DNA of 39,898 nt, from contig JAEYXR010000046.1 in NCBI GenBank assembly GCA_023431215.1, forward strand, positions 1 through 39,898. The letters are read 5' to 3'. Position numbers and translations under genes: made by a program. Positions 23,439 through 32,067 of the stretch are shown here, piece by piece; the stretch's first letter is position 1, and each line of letters starts with the position of its first letter. Source of the DNA: Bacillota bacterium. Its GTDB lineage: Bacteria; Bacillota; Clostridia; Oscillospirales; Ruminococcaceae. The notes below the pieces were generated by a model. The model saw nothing but the letters and a program-made list of their open reading frames with translations, was not told where the DNA came from and searched no databases.

Positions 23439-23768
23439 CATTTTTGGGCAAAGCAACAAGAAACACAAAAAAACCACTGTCAATTTATGAAACATACACC
23501 ATTGCATGGTCATCGTTACCCAAAACCCGGCTTTATTAAATTATAATAGTGATAAAGAGTTTGTATATGAAAGTAGCTAAAGCCTAAATTTCATTATTAC
23601 AAGAAAAATCAACCAAGGAAAAGAGCGGTTTATCACAGGCAAAATGACCAGGAGGGCATGCCCCTATGCAGGTTTTACAATTCGACTTTAGGTTTTTGCC
23701 ATCTTGTGATATGATAGCTCTGTAGGAAAACAAGCAACTCTTCACAGGCAAATTTAAGGAGGTAAATC
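23439..23768. other. Divergent region between the pur promoter and mscS
   Basis: AT-rich. It contains a TATAAT at 23542-23547 without a good -35 partner, a GGAGGGCATGCCCC palindrome at about 23651-23664, and the mscS promoter near 23.7 kb. No gene was recognised. Confidence 0.4.
23687..23715 (+). promoter_or_regulatory. Probable promoter of mscS
   Basis: TTTAGG (23687-23692), 17 bp, and TATGAT (23710-23715) preceded by TGA, an extended -10. The weak -35 makes the call tentative. The mscS ATG is 54 bp downstream. Confidence 0.5.
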
Positions 23769-24770
23769 ATGAATCCTGATTCTAAAAGTGAGGTTATACA
23801 TGTGGCGCAGTCGGTAGGGGAACAGTTTATGCAGCGCTTCAATGATTTTATAGATGCTGTTCGCGGTGGCCTTGGCGACTTTTTGTGGAATTTGTTTGCT
23901 GTAATTATTATATTGATGCTGGCCAAGGTGGCAATGTCATTGGTGTCACGGGCTACAGGGTCGGTGATGAAGCAGGAGCGCTACCACAAAGACATCAGCC
24001 AGGGTAAGCGTGTAGATACCATTATGACGCTGGTACGAAGCGTTTGCCGCTACGGCATCTACTTTATTGCCATATTAATGATTTTAAATCAGTACGGCTT
24101 TGCCAAGTCGCTTAACAGTCTGATTGCTGCAGCCGGTATCGGAAGCCTTGCCATTGGCTTTGGTGCACAAAACCTTGTAAAAGACGTGGTGACGGGCTTT
24201 TTTATGCTGTTTGAAAATCAGTTTTCCGTTGGCGACTACATTAAGCTGGACAATGAAATAGGTACCGTTGAAGCAACCGCTATGCGTGTAACCTACATGC
24301 GCACCTTTCAGGGGGAGCAGGTAATCATCCCCAACGGCAGCATCAACAGGGTGATTAACTATACCCGCGGGCACAATCTGGCCAAAATTACGGTGTCTAC
24401 CGCCTATGAGGCCGATACCCGTCAGGTAATAGAAATTCTGGAAGAAGCGGTGGCCGATTATGCAGCCCTCAACCCGGATTTGGTGCTGGAGCCGCCGGTT
24501 GTACAGGGCATTACGGAGTTTGGTGCATCCAGTGTGGATATTGGCATTATCTGTAAAACACCATCGTTGATGCAGTGGCAGGTAGAGCGCGGTATGCGCC
24601 TTGCCATCAAAGAGACCTTTGACCGTAAAGGCATCAACTTTCCTTATCCTCACATGGTGGTATCCTCTTATCCTTTAGAGAAGAAGGGTATTAGCCACAC
24701 CGCCCATACGCCGACCAAGCAGGATGTTTTGCCCAGCTGGGTAGACGCGGAAGAGATGGATGAAGTCTAA
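23769..24770 (+). CDS. mscS: MscS-family mechanosensitive ion channel
   Basis: A 333-residue small-conductance mechanosensitive channel that opens under membrane tension and protects against osmotic downshock. Three helices are visible: about 38-62, 90-110, and the Gly/Ala-rich pore helix (LIAAAGIGSLAIGFGAQNLV) near 117-136. It is followed by the signature ENQFSVGDYI, the beta domain (IPNGSINRVINYTR) and a C-terminal alpha/beta vestibule. The last ~30 residues are polar and likely disordered. ATG 23769 follows AAGGAGG by 6 bp. The coiled-coil membrane protein gene lies 51 bp downstream in the same direction. Confidence 0.95.
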   Translation: MNPDSKSEVIHVAQSVGEQFMQRFNDFIDAVRGGLGDFLWNLFAVIIILMLAKVAMSLVSRATGSVMKQERYHKDISQGKRVDTIMTLVRSVCRYGIYFIAILMILNQYGFAKSLNSLIAAAGIGSLAIGFGAQNLVKDVVTGFFMLFENQFSVGDYIKLDNEIGTVEATAMRVTYMRTFQGEQVIIPNGSINRVINYTRGHNLAKITVSTAYEADTRQVIEILEEAVADYAALNPDLVLEPPVVQGITEFGASSVDIGIICKTPSLMQWQVERGMRLAIKETFDRKGINFPYPHMVVSSYPLEKKGISHTAHTPTKQDVLPSWVDAEEMDEV

Positions 24771-24821
24771 TAAAACATGCCAACCGCAAGGGTTACAAGG
24801 AACAGCATTAGGAGGAGCAAA

Positions 24822-25313
24822 ATGGAAGATTTGACCTTGGTGCCGGTAGAGGAACAAAATAAAAGTTACGAAGAACCCATAGAAACACAGGAGGATGCCA
24901 CCAGCCTGCTACGGGAGATTAGGGATAGTGAACAAGCCCAGGCAAAGGCGGCTAAAATGCAGCTACGCCTAACCTGCATCAACACTGTGTTGCTTACAGT
25001 AATTACAGTGGCAGTTTTGATTTTTGTATTTACCCTAATACCCAGAATAACCGATACGCTGAACACAGCAAACGAGGTTTTGGCAGAGCTTGAAACTGTG
25101 ACACAAGACTTGGTAGAGGCAGATTTGGCTGACATTCTTAAGAATGTGGACGACCTGGTGCTGCAAAGTCAGGAGAGCATGGCAGAAGCACTGGTGGGAG
25201 TGGAAGGTGCTTTGGACAACATTGCAGCCATTGATATTCCAAAGCTCAACAGCGCCATCGATGGTTTGTATAAAGTTGTCAACCCCTTTGAAGCCTTATT
25301 CGGCAAAAAATGA
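24822..25313 (+). CDS. Single-pass membrane protein with coiled coil, unknown function
   Basis: A 163-residue protein. The start is ATG 24822, 7 bp after TTAGGAGGAG; a longer frame reaches back but has no site. An acidic N-terminal region (about 1-45) is followed by one transmembrane helix (about 52-74) and a helical, heptad-like segment (about 80-125) with many Glu, Asp, Leu and Val. The end is less charged (NPFEALFGKK). The layout resembles DUF948-type membrane-anchored helical proteins, but I do not recognise a family with confidence. It probably shares the mscS transcript. Confidence 0.75.
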   Translation: MEDLTLVPVEEQNKSYEEPIETQEDATSLLREIRDSEQAQAKAAKMQLRLTCINTVLLTVITVAVLIFVFTLIPRITDTLNTANEVLAELETVTQDLVEADLADILKNVDDLVLQSQESMAEALVGVEGALDNIAAIDIPKLNSAIDGLYKVVNPFEALFGKK

Positions 25314-25404
25314 GATTCCTGAATCTCCCTCTTTTAGGGTGGAGCGTACCGATTTTTGAGGCTAGTATGTATCATAAAAGATGATGCCCTCAAATTTTAC
25401 AACA

Positions 25405-25453
25405 TAAAAAGCCCTCTGCTCTACATTTACTGAAGGTAGAGCAGGGGGTTTAT
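25405..25453. terminator. Bidirectional terminator between the coiled-coil gene and bioY
   Basis: AAAGCCCTCTGCTCTAC pairs with GTAGAGCAGGGGGTTT around an 11-nt loop, with A and T runs on both sides. It serves converging transcripts. Confidence 0.85.
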
Positions 25454-25469
25454 TAATTAAGAAAAGTTT

Positions 25470-26000
25470 TCAGCGGTTTGCCTTTTGAAGTGCAACAGCG
25501 CATAAAGACGCTGCAGCAATTTTTAAAAGATCGGGTATGACAAAAGGAAACACACAGGCCATGAGTGCTGCCCATAAACCTGTTCCGGTAAGGATACAGT
25601 ACCATGCAGTGCCAAGGATGTAGCAAACCACCATAGCAGCCATCATGGCCGCAATATAAAGCCAAAGCCCTTTTTTTCCTTTAGAACAGATCCATGCAAT
25701 AAGCCAGGCCATTAAGGGGTATGCCATCAAATAGCCTCCGGTAGGCCCCAACAGAACACCAGGCCCGCCCTTAAAGCCGCCAAACATTGGTGCACCAAAA
25801 AAACCAAGGAGCAGATAGCAGAGCATAGCACCCAACGCCCAACGAGGGGGCAATACAGCACCGGTAAGCAGCACGGCCAAAATGGCAAGGGTAAAAAAAA
25901 CGGGGGTAAAGGGCAGCGGCAGTATAATCTGAGCACACACTGCGGTAATGGCTACCATCATAGCGGATGCGGTTAAATATTGAACACGACTTTTTTGCAT
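25470..26000 (-). CDS. bioY: BioY biotin transporter (ECF substrate-binding subunit)
   Basis: A 176-residue membrane protein of the BioY family. Start ATG 26000 (MQKSRVQYLTASAMMVA) follows AAAAGG at 11 bp. The longer in-frame start overlaps the -35 box of the promoter and is rejected. Six hydrophobic helices are visible, together with the family motif GGPGVLLGPTGGYLMAYP (residues about 77-94), which forms the biotin site. It works with the shared ECF module, absent here. No biotin biosynthesis genes are nearby. A promoter overlapped by a BirA-like operator lies just upstream. Confidence 0.93.
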   Translation of the reverse strand: MQKSRVQYLTASAMMVAITAVCAQIILPLPFTPVFFTLAILAVLLTGAVLPPRWALGAMLCYLLLGFFGAPMFGGFKGGPGVLLGPTGGYLMAYPLMAWLIAWICSKGKKGLWLYIAAMMAAMVVCYILGTAWYCILTGTGLWAALMACVFPFVIPDLLKIAAASLCAVALQKANR

Positions 26001-26035
26001 AAAACACACAGCCTTTTCTGTTAAAACTAAGATAT

Positions 26036-26063
26036 AGTATAACAGGAAAAGCTGAATTGTCAA
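26036..26063 (-). promoter_or_regulatory. bioY promoter
   Basis: On the minus strand, a perfect TTGACA (26058-26063), 16 bp, and TATACT (26036-26041). Confidence 0.75.
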
Positions 26064-26087
26064 TTAATTTTAATTTTTAGTTTACAA
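26057..26087 (-). promoter_or_regulatory. BirA-like biotin operator over the bioY -35 box
   Basis: On the minus strand, TTGTAAAC (26080-26087), a 15-bp AT-only spacer, and ATTGACAA (26057-26064). The halves are inverted (6 of 8 match GTTTACAA) and the spacing of 14-16 bp is that of BirA boxes in Firmicutes. It overlaps the -35 element, so biotin-charged BirA would block transcription. Confidence 0.68.
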
Positions 26088-26103
26088 TAAGCCGTAAGGT
26101 TCT

Positions 26104-27216
26104 TTACGGGGTGGCCGAATGCTCCGGCACGGGAGAATATACACAGTATCCGTCTTTACCGTGCGCCTTGGCAGAGTAAAGGGCTGCATCCGCTTTTTCA
26201 TACAGCTGGTCATAAGTCTTTCCATGTTGTGGTAAAAGTGCTACACCTATGCTGCAGGAGATAGCAAAATTTCCCTCGCAGGAATCGGAAAAATGCTCCC
26301 GCAGAGCACAGGTTACGGCAGTAGCTTTTTCATACACCAGCTGCGCATGAGGAATATTTTTAAGAAAAACAGTAAACTCATCGCCGCCTGCGCGCCCTAT
26401 GATGTCGGATTCACGAAATAAATGCTGCAGCCATGAAGCAACATCACACAAGACTCTGTCGCCAAAGGGGTGCCCCATGGTATCGTTGATTTGCTTAAAA
26501 TTGTCAACATCCAGTAGCATTAAAGCGCACATTTCGCCCACACCAATTTCGCTGATATATTCTTCTGCCAGCCGGCGTGCCACAGCCTTGTTGTAAAGCC
26601 CGGTAAGGGAGTCGGAATTGGCGGTGGTTCGCAGAAGCTCCATTTCTCGGCATTCCTTGTCAACATCCCTTAAGGTACCCACAATTCTTACTGGTTTACC
26701 GTTGTTGTCCCGGAGAATGCTGGCGTTTATTCTAATCCACACATGATGTTTATCTACGGTGCGTATGCGTACATCAGAAGCTTCCATTGGCATAATACCA
26801 CGGCGCAGCTGCAGTATCCATTCTTTAATAACCGGCACATCATCAGGGTACAAATTTGGGCTGAGCAAAATTTTTTTAGAAAAGTCTTTTTCAATGGCAG
26901 GATAACCAAAACGTTCCTGCCATCGGGAAGAAACAGTAAATCGGTCAGCAAGAATATCCCAGTCGAAGACAATATCGTTGCTTTGGTCAAGAACCAGACG
27001 GTACAGCTCCTTATCAATATCAATGCACTGTTGGCTTGTTTCTGGTATATATTTTGGCTTTTTTGTGGTAAAAGCCAAAACAATAGACAAAACAGTCAGA
27101 AGCAAGGCCAAAGTCCAAAGGGGCAGCCCGGGCATCCCGGCAATATTGGCACACAGACTCAGAGATAATAGCAATAATAGCAACGATATTGCTTTATGTA
27201 CATAGACTGAATTCAA
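26104..27216 (-). CDS. Membrane-anchored PAS-GGDEF diguanylate cyclase
   Basis: A 370-residue protein that probably makes cyclic di-GMP. The TTG start at 27216 is supported by GGGAGGG 6 bp upstream. Two short transmembrane helices (about 9-26 and 32-50) are followed by a PAS domain (about 78-190, with FDWDILADRFTVSSRW) and a GGDEF domain (about 195-365). The active-site GGDEF is intact at 277-281, and an inhibitory RxxD site (RESD, 268-271) lies exactly five residues before it, so product feedback is likely. SDSLTGLYNK marks the domain start. No EAL or PilZ gene is in the window. Confidence 0.93.
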   Translation of the reverse strand: MNSVYVHKAISLLLLLLSLSLCANIAGMPGLPLWTLALLLTVLSIVLAFTTKKPKYIPETSQQCIDIDKELYRLVLDQSNDIVFDWDILADRFTVSSRWQERFGYPAIEKDFSKKILLSPNLYPDDVPVIKEWILQLRRGIMPMEASDVRIRTVDKHHVWIRINASILRDNNGKPVRIVGTLRDVDKECREMELLRTTANSDSLTGLYNKAVARRLAEEYISEIGVGEMCALMLLDVDNFKQINDTMGHPFGDRVLCDVASWLQHLFRESDIIGRAGGDEFTVFLKNIPHAQLVYEKATAVTCALREHFSDSCEGNFAISCSIGVALLPQHGKTYDQLYEKADAALYSAKAHGKDGYCVYSPVPEHSATP

Positions 27217-27611
27217 GGCTGGCCCTCCCTTCGATCAAATTGACTCTGTTCTCTATTGTATCGTCAGGTCAAGGGGCATTTTGCCGAAAGCAGAAGGTGT
27301 AAAACATATCTTGATGAAAAGATTTAGGATGCGGTATGTAATTTGCACAAAATCCCGACACAGTGATTGCATCGGGACTTTTTGAGTAAAAATATTTTTC
27401 TGTTTGAGCTATACTGCATCAACTTAATTAAGAAATTATTAAAAATAAGGAAAAAGTTTCCATATATTTATTCTAATAGCTTTTGCATTTAATTTCAAGT
27501 TCCTTAACGAATTTTAACATAATAATGTAGAAAAGACCAAGATAAGAAAAGACTTGTTATAGTTACTATGTCATTTAGATAGTATTTAGCCCAAAAGAGA
27601 GTGAAGATATA
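27217..27611. other. AT-rich intergenic region after the export operon
   Basis: It contains a hairpin TCCCGA (27353-27358) / TCGGGA (27372-27377) with T-rich flanks, a plausible late terminator for the export operon. A TACAAT at 27256-27261 lacks a clear -35. The segment 27400-27610 is markedly more AT-rich than the surroundings and holds no recognisable gene. Confidence 0.4.
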
Positions 27612-28286
27612 TCATGAAAGCTCGCCGTCTATGATGTGCAGAGTGCGATGTGCATAGCTGGCAACCTTTTCATCATGGGTAATCATGATGATGGTATTGC
27701 CCATTTGGTTCAGCTTTAAAAACAGCTGCAAAACCTCTTTGCCGGTGGTGCTGTCCAGTGCACCGGTAGGCTCATCTGCCAGCAGAATGCTGGGATGCCC
27801 TACCAAGGCACGGGCAATGGCGACACGCTGCTGCTGACCGCCGGAAAGCTCATTGGGTTTGTGCCGCAGACGGTCATTGAGGCCCAAAAGACCAATGGTC
27901 TCCATGCACTGTTCTTCTGCCTCCCTGCGGGACGCTCCCCGAATCAAAATAGGCATACAAATGTTTTGCAGCACCGAGTATTTGGGAATCAGCTGGTATT
28001 TTTGAAAAACAAACCCTATTTTTTCGTTGCGAATAGCAGTTAATCTTGCATCACTGCACTGGGGAAATGAGACTCCATCCAGCAAATATTCGCCGCTTTC
28101 GGGCACATCCATACAACCGATGACATTCATCAGGGTAGACTTACCCGAGCCTGAGGGGCCTAGTATAGCCACAAAATCCCCCTTGGCTACGGTAAGACTG
28201 ATGTTCTTTAACACATGGAGCTTTTCTTCCCCCATTTGGTAATATTTATTGATGCCGTGCATCTCAATAATATTTTGTTCCTGCAT
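27612..28286 (-). CDS. ABC transporter ATPase, MacB/LolD type (second of two)
   Basis: A 224-residue nucleotide-binding subunit. Walker A is GPSGSGKST (near 43-51), the signature LSGGQQQR (near 143-150), Walker B ILLADEPT (near 162-169), and the switch His follows in ITHDE. It belongs to the family that powers FtsX/MacB-type permeases. It is the last gene of the export operon, 10 bp after the lipoprotein gene. It is a diverged paralogue of the ATPase at 32.1-32.8 kb, so the operon encodes two ATPases for one visible permease. Confidence 0.93.
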   Translation of the reverse strand: MQEQNIIEMHGINKYYQMGEEKLHVLKNISLTVAKGDFVAILGPSGSGKSTLMNVIGCMDVPESGEYLLDGVSFPQCSDARLTAIRNEKIGFVFQKYQLIPKYSVLQNICMPILIRGASRREAEEQCMETIGLLGLNDRLRHKPNELSGGQQQRVAIARALVGHPSILLADEPTGALDSTTGKEVLQLFLKLNQMGNTIIMITHDEKVASYAHRTLHIIDGELS

Positions 28287-28296
28287 GGTTTCCTCC

Positions 28297-28980
28297 CTAA
28301 ACAGACATGAGAATTTGAACCGACTGAACCTTTTGTGTGCCGTCGCCCAGCTCTGTTAAGGCAATGGTAATCAATGTATCTACAGCCAGTGCATTAAAAT
28401 CCTTGGTGGCACCGGCCATGTTGGTAACTGGAGCCCCCACGGGTACTTGGTAGGTGGCTGTTTCACCGGTGCGGGTGTAGCTGTTTTGTCCACCTGTGGT
28501 GCCATCTATGAAGGGCATATCGCCTTCTGGGGGCATACCGTTGCCGTCGGGGGCGCTGCCCCAGGAACCTTGGGAAGATGTATCGCTCTGTTTGCCTGCA
28601 CCATCGGGGCGGCTGCCGCTTTTTTTGCCGCTGCCTTGCCCCCCGCCGCTTGGGGGCTGTCTGTCAGAGGGTGACTGGCCATCGGCTGGCATCTCCGGAG
28701 GTGCTTGCCCACCGTTTCCGGAAAAGCCGCCTTCCGGAGCAGAGGTGTCTCCCTGTGGGGCACCTCCCCTGTCAGGCATACCGCCCATCTTTACCAGCTC
28801 AAGGGTCACTTCGTTGCCGTTTACCGCTGTTACAATGCCGGTTACGGTGGTGGTGCTTTCCAAGGTCTTGCTGGTAGGGGTAGAAGGGCTGATATTGTCA
28901 GTGCCCGTGCACCCAGTAAAAATCAAAATAAGGCAAAGTGCCAGTATCAGGCAGGTGGTACGTTGAGTAAGTTGTTTCAT
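28297..28980 (-). CDS. Gly/Pro-rich lipoprotein of the export operon
   Basis: A 227-residue predicted lipoprotein. The signal peptide (about 1-23) ends in the lipobox IFTGC, with acylated C24. A Ser/Thr-rich linker leads to a short beta-rich part (VTGIVTAVNGNEVTLELV, near 46-63), then ~100 residues of Gly, Pro, Ser, Asp and Met with no predicted fold (GGMPDRGGAPQG, GGFSGNGG). A C-terminal domain (about 165-227) follows. The beta strand TVTGIVTAVNGNEVTLEL resembles small OB-like repeats. The composition of the middle matches an insert in the neighbouring permease. It lies 13 bp after the permease gene, outside the membrane. Function unknown. Confidence 0.8.
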   Translation of the reverse strand: MKQLTQRTTCLILALCLILIFTGCTGTDNISPSTPTSKTLESTTTVTGIVTAVNGNEVTLELVKMGGMPDRGGAPQGDTSAPEGGFSGNGGQAPPEMPADGQSPSDRQPPSGGGQGSGKKSGSRPDGAGKQSDTSSQGSWGSAPDGNGMPPEGDMPFIDGTTGGQNSYTRTGETATYQVPVGAPVTNMAGATKDFNALAVDTLITIALTELGDGTQKVQSVQILMSV

Positions 28981-28993
28981 CAGATGTCCTCTC

Positions 28994-30358
28994 CTATTCG
29001 TGATTCAAAGCTTCAATGGGCTGCAGTGCAGCGGCCTTGGCAGCAGGATAAAAACCAAAAACCGTACCTGTGCCAATGGCAAACAGCAGTGCCGCCACTC
29101 CGCCCCAAAAGCTTGGCTCCAGGCGCATATCGAAGGAGCGAAGCACCGGTACCAGCGCCATCCCCACAGCCACTCCCACAATGCCCCCAAGGGTGCTGAT
29201 GGCATTGGATTCCAGCAGAAACTCCAGCAGAATATCCCGTCTTACGCATCCCAACGCCTTTAGAATACCAATTTCCCGGGTACGTTCCTTTACCGACACA
29301 AACAGTACGTTCATAATGCCGATGCCGCCAACCACAAAGACAATGCTTGCCACAGCCACCAGCAGAAGTGACAGGGTGTTGGCGGAGCTTTGTGCGGCCT
29401 TCATGCTGCTGCCAGCATCACTGATGGTGTAGGTGACACTGGGATGAATGGAGGAAAGGGTGGTTTGGATATCCTCCATGACGGTTTCTACATGATCCAC
29501 ATCCTGTGCCAGCACAGTGATGGTGGGGTCAATTTCTTTACCGAATAAATATTTTACCGAGGTACTGTAGGGGACATAAATGGCACTGTCGGGGCTGATG
29601 CCGGAAGAAACTGTACCCATAGACTCCAATATACCTACCACAGTGTAATCACGTCCGTCAATGGTAACCACACTGTCATAGGCGTTTAAAGCTGAGCCAA
29701 AAATATCCTGTGCTACACGGTAGCCCAACGCACACACCTTTTCGGTAAGAGAGTTGTTTTCTTCACAGATAAAGTCTCCCACCGCAACAGATAGATTGCT
29801 GACCTGAGCATAGGCGGGCATAACTCCGGCGATGGTGTACTCCTCCTCTTCCTCCATATCGTAGGCAAGCACACTGTAGGTGCCACTGGCAGAAATGGTG
29901 ACAGAGGTAATATTGGGTACAAACAACGCAATTTCTTCCACATCGTCATAAGTAAGGGTGGTACTTTGGGTATTACGGGCACCGCCAAAATTGAAGCCGC
30001 CCCCAAAGCTGCCGCCACCGGGCATGCCGCTGGGAAAGCCGCCACCACTGCCTCCGGAGGGTCGGATGCCGCTGTTTCCTCCGCCCCCTCCTGAAAATCC
30101 GCCGCCCATGGCGCCGGGGGGCATGCCTCCCTTCATCGCCTCCATGTTTTGCTGGTTTGCCTGATAACGCACTTCAACAGCACCTGCATTCAGGTTTTTA
30201 AACTGGTCGGCAACGTCTGCCTTACCGCCCTGGCCAATGGCAATGACCAGTACAATGGTAGCGGCACCCACAATGATGCCCAGAGAGGTAAGCAGCACCT
30301 TAAATTTGTTTTCCATAATATTGACCCAAACAAGGCCCAGCAGTTCCCGTAAGCGCAT
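28994..30358 (-). CDS. MacB-like ABC transporter permease with a Gly-rich insert
   Basis: A 454-residue FtsX/MacB-type permease: transmembrane helix 1 (about 22-43), a large extracellular domain, and three C-terminal helices (about 330-450) with the FtsX motif VKERTREIGILKALG. An unusual low-complexity insert of Gly, Met, Pro, Ser and Phe lies at about 77-127, directly after the first strand of the extracellular domain, before TTLTYDDVEEI. Ordinary family members have a few residues there. Start ATG 30358 overlaps the TGA of the HlyD gene. It probably exports a peptide, lipid or drug; the substrate is not readable. Confidence 0.92.
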   Translation of the reverse strand: MRLRELLGLVWVNIMENKFKVLLTSLGIIVGAATIVLVIAIGQGGKADVADQFKNLNAGAVEVRYQANQQNMEAMKGGMPPGAMGGGFSGGGGGNSGIRPSGGSGGGFPSGMPGGGSFGGGFNFGGARNTQSTTLTYDDVEEIALFVPNITSVTISASGTYSVLAYDMEEEEEYTIAGVMPAYAQVSNLSVAVGDFICEENNSLTEKVCALGYRVAQDIFGSALNAYDSVVTIDGRDYTVVGILESMGTVSSGISPDSAIYVPYSTSVKYLFGKEIDPTITVLAQDVDHVETVMEDIQTTLSSIHPSVTYTISDAGSSMKAAQSSANTLSLLLVAVASIVFVVGGIGIMNVLFVSVKERTREIGILKALGCVRRDILLEFLLESNAISTLGGIVGVAVGMALVPVLRSFDMRLEPSFWGGVAALLFAIGTGTVFGFYPAAKAAALQPIEALNHE

Positions 30359-31938
30359 CAGCTGTTCACCTTGCTTTCAATGAGCACAGTCTGGCCTTCT
30401 TCCAGCCCTGACAGAATCTGCACGTTGCGTCCGTCAGAAAATCCGGTTTCTACTGTGGTAACCACGATGGAGCCGTCATCATTTTTGACCTTTACGGTAG
30501 ATACGCCGTTTTGGTTGGTAACGGCACGGTTGGAGATGGCAAGGGTGTCTTTTTCCTGACGTGTGATAAAGGTTGCGTCGCAGGTCATGCCCTCAAACAC
30601 TTTTTCCAGGTTTTCGGTAACAAGCACCGTAACGGTATAGCTGACGCTGGTAGAACCCATTCGGGCGGCAGAATAAGAGATGCTGTCTACCTTGGCTGTG
30701 TAGGTTTCTTCCGGGTAGGCGTCAAAATCCAGCTTTACCTCCTGCTCCAGCGCCAAATCGGCAATGTCATCCTGAGAAACCGACACCATGACATAGATGG
30801 TGGAGGTGGCCAGATTTACCAGAGTGGAATTTTTGTTCACCGTATCCCCCACCGAGCAGGCAATGGACATGACAAGACCATCGGTATCGGCGGTAATAAT
30901 GCCGTCAGAGAGATACTGCCCTACGGTATCCAGCTCTTTTTTTGCCGCATTTACCTCAGCCCGTGCCGAGGAAACCGCTGTGGCAAGCTGAGAGATTGTA
31001 GCGTTATAAATGGTGTCGGCGCTGCCGGTTTGTGCAAGGGCCTTATTTTTATCTGCCTCGGCGGTAACAGTGTTTAAATCCAGTTGACTTTCCAACTTTT
31101 CCAAGCTCAGCTTGGCGGTAGCAAGCTCACTCTTTTTATCGGAGTACTCCTCGTCTACCTCGTCATAATCTTTTTTTACCCGCTCGTAAGTGGTTAGAGC
31201 ATCATCCGCCGCGTCCTGTGCATCGGCAACGGCAAGACGAGCATCTTCGTAACCCTCGTCAGCGTTATTCAAACCCGCCAAAACCTTTTGCGCCTGCGCA
31301 AGTGCTGCTTTGGCAGCATTGTAGGCATCCTGTGCGTCTGCTTTTTGTTTGCGCAGGTCGGTGCGCTCATCTGCCAGCTGTTCAATTTGGTCACCCAGCT
31401 TTTCTACCTTGTCTTCGGCATTGCTTAGGTTGGCATAAATTTCACTGATGGAGTAATCGTACTGCAAATCTGCGGTAGTTCCCCCAAGGATGGTGGAGTC
31501 ATAATCCAGCTTGGCATCAATGGAGCCGGTGGTCTGCTTTAGCTGTGCTTCTTCCAGCTTTAGCAAAGCGGAGTTGTAGGCGTTTTGCAGGGTGCTGTAC
31601 TCATCCTCCAGGCTGTCCAAATTTACCTTTAGCAGTGGGTCGCCTGCTTTGACCCGCTGCCCGGCCTTAACATAAATTTCTTCCACCTCAACAGATACGG
31701 GATAACTGACGGCGTTGGTTTGCAAGGAAGCTGTGCCCGACTCGGTAACGCCCACTGTCAGGTCGGTGCGAACCACTTTTTCCTCCTTGTAGGCAACGCT
31801 GGCGGTAGCTTGGGCCGACCCCAACGCCGTAGCTGCAATAGAGGGGCTGGCATAAGCAAAAACCACCACTGCCGCAAGCACCAAAGCAGCGGCAGCCAGT
31901 GGTTTTTTCTTTTCTTTGAGTATTTTAGTTAGTTTCAC
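30358..31938 (-). CDS. HlyD/MacA-like periplasmic adaptor (membrane fusion protein)
   Basis: A 526-residue adaptor with a GTG start at 31938 and AAGGAG 9 bp upstream. One N-terminal signal anchor (about 13-35) is followed by a biotinyl-lipoyl-like half (VSVEVEEIYVKAGQRVKAGDPLL, split by the hairpin) and a long coiled-coil hairpin (about 105-350, rich in Ala, Asp, Glu and Lys). A second lipoyl half (ITADTDGLVMSIACSVGDTV) and a beta-barrel plus membrane-proximal domain (about 365-526) end the protein. In a Gram-positive cell the adaptor would sit on the outer face and couple to the permease. The stop overlaps the permease ATG. Confidence 0.93.
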   Translation of the reverse strand: MKLTKILKEKKKPLAAAALVLAAVVVFAYASPSIAATALGSAQATASVAYKEEKVVRTDLTVGVTESGTASLQTNAVSYPVSVEVEEIYVKAGQRVKAGDPLLKVNLDSLEDEYSTLQNAYNSALLKLEEAQLKQTTGSIDAKLDYDSTILGGTTADLQYDYSISEIYANLSNAEDKVEKLGDQIEQLADERTDLRKQKADAQDAYNAAKAALAQAQKVLAGLNNADEGYEDARLAVADAQDAADDALTTYERVKKDYDEVDEEYSDKKSELATAKLSLEKLESQLDLNTVTAEADKNKALAQTGSADTIYNATISQLATAVSSARAEVNAAKKELDTVGQYLSDGIITADTDGLVMSIACSVGDTVNKNSTLVNLATSTIYVMVSVSQDDIADLALEQEVKLDFDAYPEETYTAKVDSISYSAARMGSTSVSYTVTVLVTENLEKVFEGMTCDATFITRQEKDTLAISNRAVTNQNGVSTVKVKNDDGSIVVTTVETGFSDGRNVQILSGLEEGQTVLIESKVNS

Positions 31939-31951
31939 AGAGACACACTCC

Positions 31952-31979
31952 TTATACTAATTATAAACAAAGTATAATT
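31952..31979. promoter_or_regulatory. Overlapping AT-rich inverted repeats before the adaptor gene
   Basis: AATTATA (31959-31965) / TATAATT (31973-31979) around 7 bp, and TTATACT (31952-31958) / AGTATAA (31971-31977). They lie 10-40 bp upstream of the GTG. They look like a regulator site in the 129-bp ATPase-adaptor gap; no promoter with a proper -35 was found there. Confidence 0.4.
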
Positions 31980-32067
31980 TTGGAATGTGTTTGTTGTGTG
32001 TATTTGCAGTGACTATCCGGTGTAAAAAGGTGAATATTCCCTAAACAAGCAGATACTGACTGAAATA

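Noticed and set aside
31960..31965. TATAAT as the -10 box of the adaptor gene
   Set aside because: No -35 box at 16-18 bp, and transcription would begin inside the ribosome site.
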